Assembly: GCA_003695215.1 (NCBI GenBank)
Contig: RFIM01000034.1
Coordinates: forward strand, 1 to 6,285
DNA: 6,285 nucleotides
Reading direction: 5' to 3'
From: Chloroflexota bacterium
GTDB lineage: Bacteria > Chloroflexota > Anaerolineae > Aggregatilineales > UBA2796
A program made the translations under genes and the position numbers. How positions within the stretch are numbered: the stretch's first letter is position 1; each line of letters begins with the position of its first letter. Shown here piece by piece: positions 3,601 to 6,285 of this stretch. The notes beneath the pieces are model-generated. The model worked only from the letters and a program-made list of their open reading frames with translations. It did not search any database and had not been told where the DNA came from.

Positions 3601-6285
3601 CACAGCTAAAGGCAACGTGTCATAGCCCCACCACGAGTCATAGGTAGCTGTGCCACCACGGCACGGGCCGCCTGCCAGCGGCGTGAAGACGTAGAAAGCC
3701 GCATAAGGTGAGCTTGCCGATTCGCAGGCGCCGCTGCCGTTGTTACCTGTTACAGGATTCCCGTTCACGTCCCAGCGATTGTAGCGATCAAAGTAGACTG
3801 AGTCTGAGCCTGTGTGGTTGAAGACGCCATCTAGGATGATCTTGATGCCGCGTGCGTTGGCTTCAGCTGCCAACTGTTGGAATTCGGCGTTAGTGCCGTA
3901 ACGCGGATTGATCTTGTAGTAATCCGTTGTATCGTAGCCATGATTGGATGGCGACGCAAAGATAGGATTCAGGTAGATGGCTGTCACGCCCAAGCTCTTG
4001 AGGTAATCCAGCTCATCGCGGATGCCCTTCAGGTCACCGCCAAAGAAATCGCGGCTCCATTGGTTGGTCACGCGCGCATCCTCAGGCGCCGTGTTCCATA
4101 GGCTGCTAAGTGTTGCAGGATTGCCGTACACATCGCCGTAAGGCGCAGCTGTATCATTGTTCGGATCTGCATTGCGGAAGCGATCAGGCATGATCTGATA
4201 GATCACGGCATCTTGCGCCCATGGCGCAATGCTGCTAGCAAAGCTTGCAGCATAGACTGTGATACGGAAGGCATTGCCAAAGTAAGCAGGCGCCTCGCCA
4301 TCGTCCACCATCATACCTGTGCCGTTCTCATAGCGATCTTCATGGTCATAGCTATTGTGAGAGTAGTCGTCTACGTACCAGTCCACGTCTGTGCCGTCAA
4401 TCAGAATGAACTTATAGTAAAGTTCACGCGCCGAGGCAGTCATAGCAGGCGTGATAGCGAACTCATACCAGTCATAGTTCGGATCGCTCTCGCTGAGCTT
4501 AGTGCCGACAATGACCTGATCGCCCAGGTGCGTGTTGTAGACCTTGACGGAGGCTGCCTCGATATCGTCATGGGCAGTGCGGATGCGCAGAGTGATCGTG
4601 CTGCTTGTCGGGACGGCACCAAACGGATCGCGGTATTTTTCCTGACCGCTAACTGGGATCGCAGTGCGATTGCGCGTATCGTGCAGCACTTCAAACCAGC
4701 GTACGTCATTATCGCCGGCGTAGCTGCCGTCACAGCTGGCGCCTTCGCAGAACTCTGAGGTCTTGCTGAAATCACGATCGGCTGCCAAGCCGTTATCGAA
4801 GTCATTGTTGAGTGACTCGACGCGGTAGTAGGTCGGATCGGTGAAGTCCAAGCCTGAGAGGCAGTACGTATTGCCGCTGACTAAGGTCATGGCTGCTGTG
4901 GTGCCGCCGCCGCCAATTACGGCAGCTTTGGTGTTGGCATAGCGCAGCGTGACGTTATGAATGCCGCTGTCGTTATCGCCGCTCTCGCTGACGTTATCTA
5001 CCACATCAGCGCAAACTTGGTCGTTGCTGCCGTTATCGGTAAAAGTGATATTGGCAATGTTCGGGCCGCTGGTGTCATCGTCTAACACGCTGTAGGCGAA
5101 GTCGGCAAAGGCACAGCCATCAGCGCTGAAAGCCTGCCCAAAGAGGTTGAGCGTCTTGCGTGAATTCAAGCCGCCCGTGTTGCGACACATGGCGCGGTCA
5201 CCGCTGAGATCACGCACATACATGGAGTAGTAGACATCGCCTGGCGGCTGTGAAGGCAGTGTGCCCTGGAAGATGGCATAGGTGAGCAACGGTGCGCCTT
5301 TCCAGCTGCCTGTCCATGTGCCAACCTGCTGCATGGTGACTGTGCCGCCACTACCGTAGTAAAGGATAAACGGCGTGGTGCTATCCACGGTCAGATCGCC
5401 TGCCATTGCCATCATATAGAGTTCGAGTGGCTCGTCATCGTAGACAAACACGTTAGTGTTGCGCCCAGGGATGGCTTGCGTATTGCTATAGCGGCGCGCA
5501 TTCATGAAGCGCGGTGGTTCGCCACTCGGGAAGCTCTGAAAGCTGGGAATCTGCTCAGCTTGTGGATGATCGCCAGCTGGGCAGGCGAAAGTGGTGAATT
5601 GATCGCAAGAGGAATGGTACAGGCGATCAAAGACGACCGCTGTTGGCGCGGCAGAAGCGCCATTCAGCTTGATGTACCAGCCAAGATCGATGGCGCTATC
5701 GCTCAAGTCGCGATCCCAGGCATTCGCCGTTCCTTGACCAGGAATGCCGAGCGTATCAACAGCACCTGTGGCTGTAGTGTCGGTATCGTTGTTCCAGCCT
5801 GAGCCGTTGGTGAAGGTGGCCAGCGTGAGGATGAAGCTACTGTTGGCGTTCATACCGTTTAAATCGTTGAGCGGCACGCGCGCCTCGATCACATCGTTAG
5901 CAGCGCTGATGGCGATTTGGCTGCCGCCAATGCCATACCATGAGCCGCCAGCGAACCACTCGATCACAGGCGAGCTGCCGCCGCCATAGCGTAAGGCTAG
6001 TTGGCGCTCAGGGCGGATGAACGGACGTAAGTTGTAAGTTAAGCCACTGTCATCACCCAAGAAGTTCTGCCCTGAACTAGCAGGATTACCTTCCTGATTG
6101 GTATCAACGCCAATGGCAACATGAACGTTGCTCGGATTGCTGATATCCGCCATGCGGATCAGGAAGAACAGGTAGGTGCCGTCAGTAGTCAGGCGCACTT
6201 CGGTGATGTCGTTATCGTCAGTCATGCCGCTATCGGTGCGCCTATCGCCTGCGACACCTGTGTAAATCCACTCAGTATCGCTAGA
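652..6285 (-). CDS. Giant multidomain secreted GH13 alpha-amylase/pullulanase-type glycosidase (N-terminus outside window)
   Basis: Predicted to hydrolyse alpha-glucosidic bonds in starch, glycogen or pullulan outside the cell. The frame is open from the right window edge to TAA at 652-654, giving 1877 visible residues (residue 1 = codon 6285-6283, used in all entries here). The first ATG (6225-6223, residue 21) is internal: the preceding codons continue a DOMON-like domain, so the signal peptide and promoter lie upstream. Approximate domain order: DOMON/CBM9-like 1-215; beta-rich Ig-like region 216-525; CBM34-like N-domain 531-680; GH13 barrel 687-1165; GH13 C-domain 1170-1270; Ig-like 1282-1387; beta module 1390-1522; HYDIN/ASH-like 1523-1622; five FG-GAP-like repeats 1625-1862; short tail ending PTFVPRQ. 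There is no transmembrane segment or LPXTG motif at the C-terminus. The sixteen cysteines form eight close pairs, as expected of an exported protein. The exact specificity (alpha-amylase, neopullulanase or amylopullulanase) cannot be fixed from sequence. Ordinary single-domain GH13 enzymes have 450-700 residues, so this one is unusually long. Confidence 0.95.
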   Translation of the reverse strand, partial: SSDTEWIYTGVAGDRRTDSGMTDDNDITEVRLTTDGTYLFFLIRMADISNPSNVHVAIGVDTNQEGNPASSGQNFLGDDSGLTYNLRPFIRPERQLALRYGGGSSPVIEWFAGGSWYGIGGSQIAISAANDVIEARVPLNDLNGMNANSSFILTLATFTNGSGWNNDTDTTATGAVDTLGIPGQGTANAWDRDLSDSAIDLGWYIKLNGASAAPTAVVFDRLYHSSCDQFTTFACPAGDHPQAEQIPSFQSFPSGEPPRFMNARRYSNTQAIPGRNTNVFVYDDEPLELYMMAMAGDLTVDSTTPFILYYGSGGTVTMQQVGTWTGSWKGAPLLTYAIFQGTLPSQPPGDVYYSMYVRDLSGDRAMCRNTGGLNSRKTLNLFGQAFSADGCAFADFAYSVLDDDTSGPNIANITFTDNGSNDQVCADVVDNVSESGDNDSGIHNVTLRYANTKAAVIGGGGTTAAMTLVSGNTYCLSGLDFTDPTYYRVESLNNDFDNGLAADRDFSKTSEFCEGASCDGSYAGDNDVRWFEVLHDTRNRTAIPVSGQEKYRDPFGAVPTSSTITLRIRTAHDDIEAASVKVYNTHLGDQVIVGTKLSESDPNYDWYEFAITPAMTASARELYYKFILIDGTDVDWYVDDYSHNSYDHEDRYENGTGMMVDDGEAPAYFGNAFRITVYAASFASSIAPWAQDAVIYQIMPDRFRNADPNNDTAAPYGDVYGNPATLSSLWNTAPEDARVTNQWSRDFFGGDLKGIRDELDYLKSLGVTAIYLNPIFASPSNHGYDTTDYYKINPRYGTNAEFQQLAAEANARGIKIILDGVFNHTGSDSVYFDRYNRWDVNGNPVTGNNGSGACESASSPYAAFYVFTPLAGGPCRGGTATYDSWWGYDTLPLAVDSVPNNAWRDFVFDVNNNGNNDINSLPAIIQYWYQLGASGWRFDVADEIPHDFWQQFRTQVKGNDGYLGPLYTEVWYEATPWLFGDQLDATMNYRFRKAVLGFLIDSTWTDNDNNGDQTMWKLSPSEFDYVLNSIREDYPPVAWYSMMNLMGSHDTNRPGFVLRERSVNAATTIEKMKLMATIQFTMPGAPTIYYGDEVGLGLTDYGGYANWGAGKTVGGIVQDDPYNRHTFPWQPMAQDPYSQVPSAFGGFTSASGSLPSGLPNLSLQETYRRLGLARADYAVLRLGDWVTLLADDANEIYAYARLDANNTLNGADCAITIINRSTASKAVTLNNLPAQCANLTYSDLFSGNSVSATTSLSSTLNGLTARLLLPPQQNPNTVDNTATLPPKALTPSSANLVLATGATGTLTAALTDLADVPLPAGVTVNAQVLSGSGTLSASSLITDGSGNVSVNYTAPASPELTIIRLSIASPSGRTVEANVPVFVGYSGTPSPTSLAERLPIGTQLSQVGGVQAIKRGIGEPVLLLGTYTADPTSFGAVAVSPFVPVRLSSTSNVDDLIVKLPYTDAPNEADFRAWWYNGSTWQPFVGSSDADTTNDVYALQITATSEPSLSDVANGVILMIAAPPAYNASVPGGGTLVLNGLQNVNIQHWLHLANTGGGILQVTLQSISAPFTASGLPAAIGQGSPTTITVHCTPSLTPQTGTLVLQSNEIGSPTYTYNLTCSRALDTIAVYRTGTFFIRYANTTGYANLVLALGSSSDVPLAGDWDGDGVETIGFYRPSTGQFFLTNSNTPGAPIVYNFALGIPGDIPLVGDWDNDGKAGIGVFRPSDGAFYLRNTLSSGFAEYTVVFGDTSDVPVVGDWNGDGFYSVGVYRPSTGQFFLSNTICTLCSATVDYAFVFGVPSDIPVIGDWNADGISSVALFRTTTNTIYFRNDLSTGFADWEIVYGISGDMPLAAKWLPDSGSLSGPEAAPTFVPRQ
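947..977. repeat. 31-bp exact direct repeat, copy A (in repeat 4)
   Basis: Identical to 1232-1262, exactly 285 bp (95 codons) away and in the same reading frame. It encodes the YRPSTGQFFL segment of the fourth protein repeat. The nucleotide identity suggests recent duplication or gene conversion of a two-repeat unit. Confidence 0.9.
1232..1262. repeat. 31-bp exact direct repeat, copy B (in repeat 2)
   Basis: Second copy of the element at 947-977, encoding the same YRPSTGQFFL strand of the second protein repeat. The matching positions of repeats 1, 3 and 5 are more diverged. Confidence 0.9.
1420..2442 (-). other. Accessory module string: Ig-like, unnamed beta module, HYDIN/ASH-like
   Basis: Residues 1282-1622 of the large glycosidase. 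Residues 1282-1387 (ALTPSSANLVLATGATGTLT onward, with DGSGNVSVNYTAPASPE) look like an invasin-type bacterial Ig-like domain. Residues 1390-1522 contain LPIGTQ, PFVPVRLSS and WWYNGSTWQPFVGSSDADTT, a beta-rich module seen on some exported bacterial proteins but with no name I can give. Residues 1523-1622 (HWLHLANTGGGILQVTLQSI, PTTITVHCTPSLTPQTGTLV and so on) match the 'choice-of-anchor D'/HYDIN-ASH pattern: NTGxxxLxVT, a TTITVxxTP strand, then GTLxLxSN. C1592/C1621 sit in this last module. These are probably spacers or interaction domains. Confidence 0.6.
2476..2778 (-). other. GH13 C-terminal beta-sandwich domain
   Basis: Residues 1170-1270 of the large glycosidase, right after the barrel. It begins with LGLARADYAVLRLGDWVTLL (1170-1189) and continues ADDANEIYAYAR (1190-1201), CAITIINRS and GLTARLLLPP (1263-1272). 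This is the usual domain C of GH13 enzymes, which follows the eighth barrel strand and stabilises the fold. C1213/C1236 probably form a disulfide within it. Confidence 0.8.
2791..4227 (-). other. GH13 catalytic (beta/alpha)8 barrel
   Basis: Residues 687-1165 of the large glycosidase. The GH13 conserved regions appear in order: YQIMPDRF (696-703); GVTAIYLNPIF (766-776) followed by SPSNHGYDTTDYY; region I DGVFNH (819-824); region II GWRFDVADE (935-943), with R937 and nucleophile D939; region III TEVW, with acid/base E969, followed by GDQLDATMNY (980-989); region IV MGSHDTNR, with H1049 and transition-state stabiliser D1050; and MPGAPTIYYGDE (1082-1093). No catalytic residue is missing. The E-V-W followed by GDQxDAxMNY signature places it near the neopullulanase, cyclomaltodextrinase and amylopullulanase branch. 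The segment that aligns with region V reads LPLAVD rather than MPKLN, so membership of the strict neopullulanase subfamily is doubtful. C854/C875 lie in the domain B insertion. Confidence 0.95.
4246..4695 (-). other. CBM34-like N-domain of the GH13 enzyme
   Basis: Residues 531-680 of the large glycosidase, directly before the catalytic barrel. Seen: HDTRNRTA (535-542), YRDPFGAVPTSSTITLRIRT (551-570), then HDDIEAASVKVYN, YDWYEFAITP and ELYYKFILIDGTDVDWY (621-637). The order 'H-D/N-T-R, PFGAVP, TLRxRT, H-x-D, YYKFxxxDG' is the pattern of the N-terminal starch-binding domain (CBM34-like) in neopullulanases, cyclomaltodextrinases and amylopullulanases. In that group the domain contacts long glucans or takes part in dimer formation. 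Confidence 0.75.
4711..5640 (-). other. Beta-rich region with probable Ig-like folds
   Basis: Residues 216-525 of the large glycosidase. The composition is rich in Gly, Thr, Ser, Asp and aromatic strand-like segments, for example EPLELYMMAMAGDL, PFILYYGSG and DVYYSMYVRDLSGDRAMC. The second part, from about residue 400 (DDDTSGPNIANITFTDNGS) to about 495, looks like one Ig/FnIII-type sandwich, with a likely disulfide C425-C475. The first part holds C227/C235 and C367/C391. I recognise no named family here. A role as spacer or glycan-binding module is an inference from position before the CBM34-like domain. Confidence 0.5.
5641..6285 (-). other. DOMON/CBM9-like N-terminal beta-sandwich (partial)
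   Basis: Residues 1-215 of the large glycosidase. Features seen are a TEWIYTG start, DITEVRLTTDGTYLFFLIRM (26-45), the segment VAIGVDTNQEGN (56-67), and VIEARVPLNDLNG (132-144). The pattern 'D-x-x-E-hydrophobic strand, D-x-x-x-L-Y/F-hydrophobic strand, IGVDT, then EARVPL' is typical of DOMON/CBM9-like beta-sandwich modules, including those attached to glucodextranases and amylopullulanases, where they bind sugar or cell surface. Family assignment is from pattern memory only. The domain begins outside the window. Confidence 0.6.

Noticed and set aside
4213..4758. 181-codon open frame on the plus strand
   Set aside because: It lies wholly antisense to the CBM34-like and beta-rich part of the glycosidase, whose frame has clear domain motifs. 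The translation looks like no known family.
5476..5989. Two overlapping plus-strand open frames of 108 and 81 codons
   Set aside because: Antisense shadows of the N-terminal part of the glycosidase, with no recognisable motifs.

Overview
The window holds parts of two convergent protein-coding genes and a short gap between their stop codons. Both genes run off the window edges. No RNA gene, CRISPR array, insertion sequence or attachment site is visible.

Positions 1-567 (+) are the C-terminal 188 codons of a PhoU-family phosphate regulator whose start lies left of the window. Positions 568-651 are an 84-bp intergenic gap. It contains a perfect 15-bp inverted repeat with a T-run on the minus strand, read as an intrinsic terminator for the minus-strand gene. 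Positions 652-6285 (-) are one uninterrupted reading frame of at least 1877 residues. It encodes a very large, probably secreted GH13 alpha-amylase/pullulanase-type enzyme, and its N-terminus, signal peptide and promoter lie right of the window.

The big enzyme reads, N to C, as: DOMON/CBM9-like beta-sandwich; about 300 residues of beta-rich, Ig-like material; a CBM34-like N-domain; the GH13 (beta/alpha)8 barrel with an intact D/E/D triad; the GH13 C-terminal beta domain; an Ig-like domain; a second beta-rich module; a HYDIN/ASH-like domain; and five FG-GAP/VCBS-like repeats of about 48 residues. It ends without a visible membrane anchor or LPXTG signal. All cysteines can be grouped into eight close pairs, which fits an exported, disulfide-stabilised protein.

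The organism is a bacterium with moderately GC-rich DNA. The combination of a huge multi-domain amylase with GDWDGDG/YRPSTGQF repeats resembles extracellular proteins of Chloroflexota (Anaerolineae or Roseiflexus-like lineages). This is an inference from remembered family style and was not checked by search. The two genes show no obvious functional link: one concerns phosphate control, the other extracellular alpha-glucan breakdown. Because they converge, they are not in one operon. I see no strong sign of an undescribed system; the points worth a second look concern the architecture of the large enzyme.
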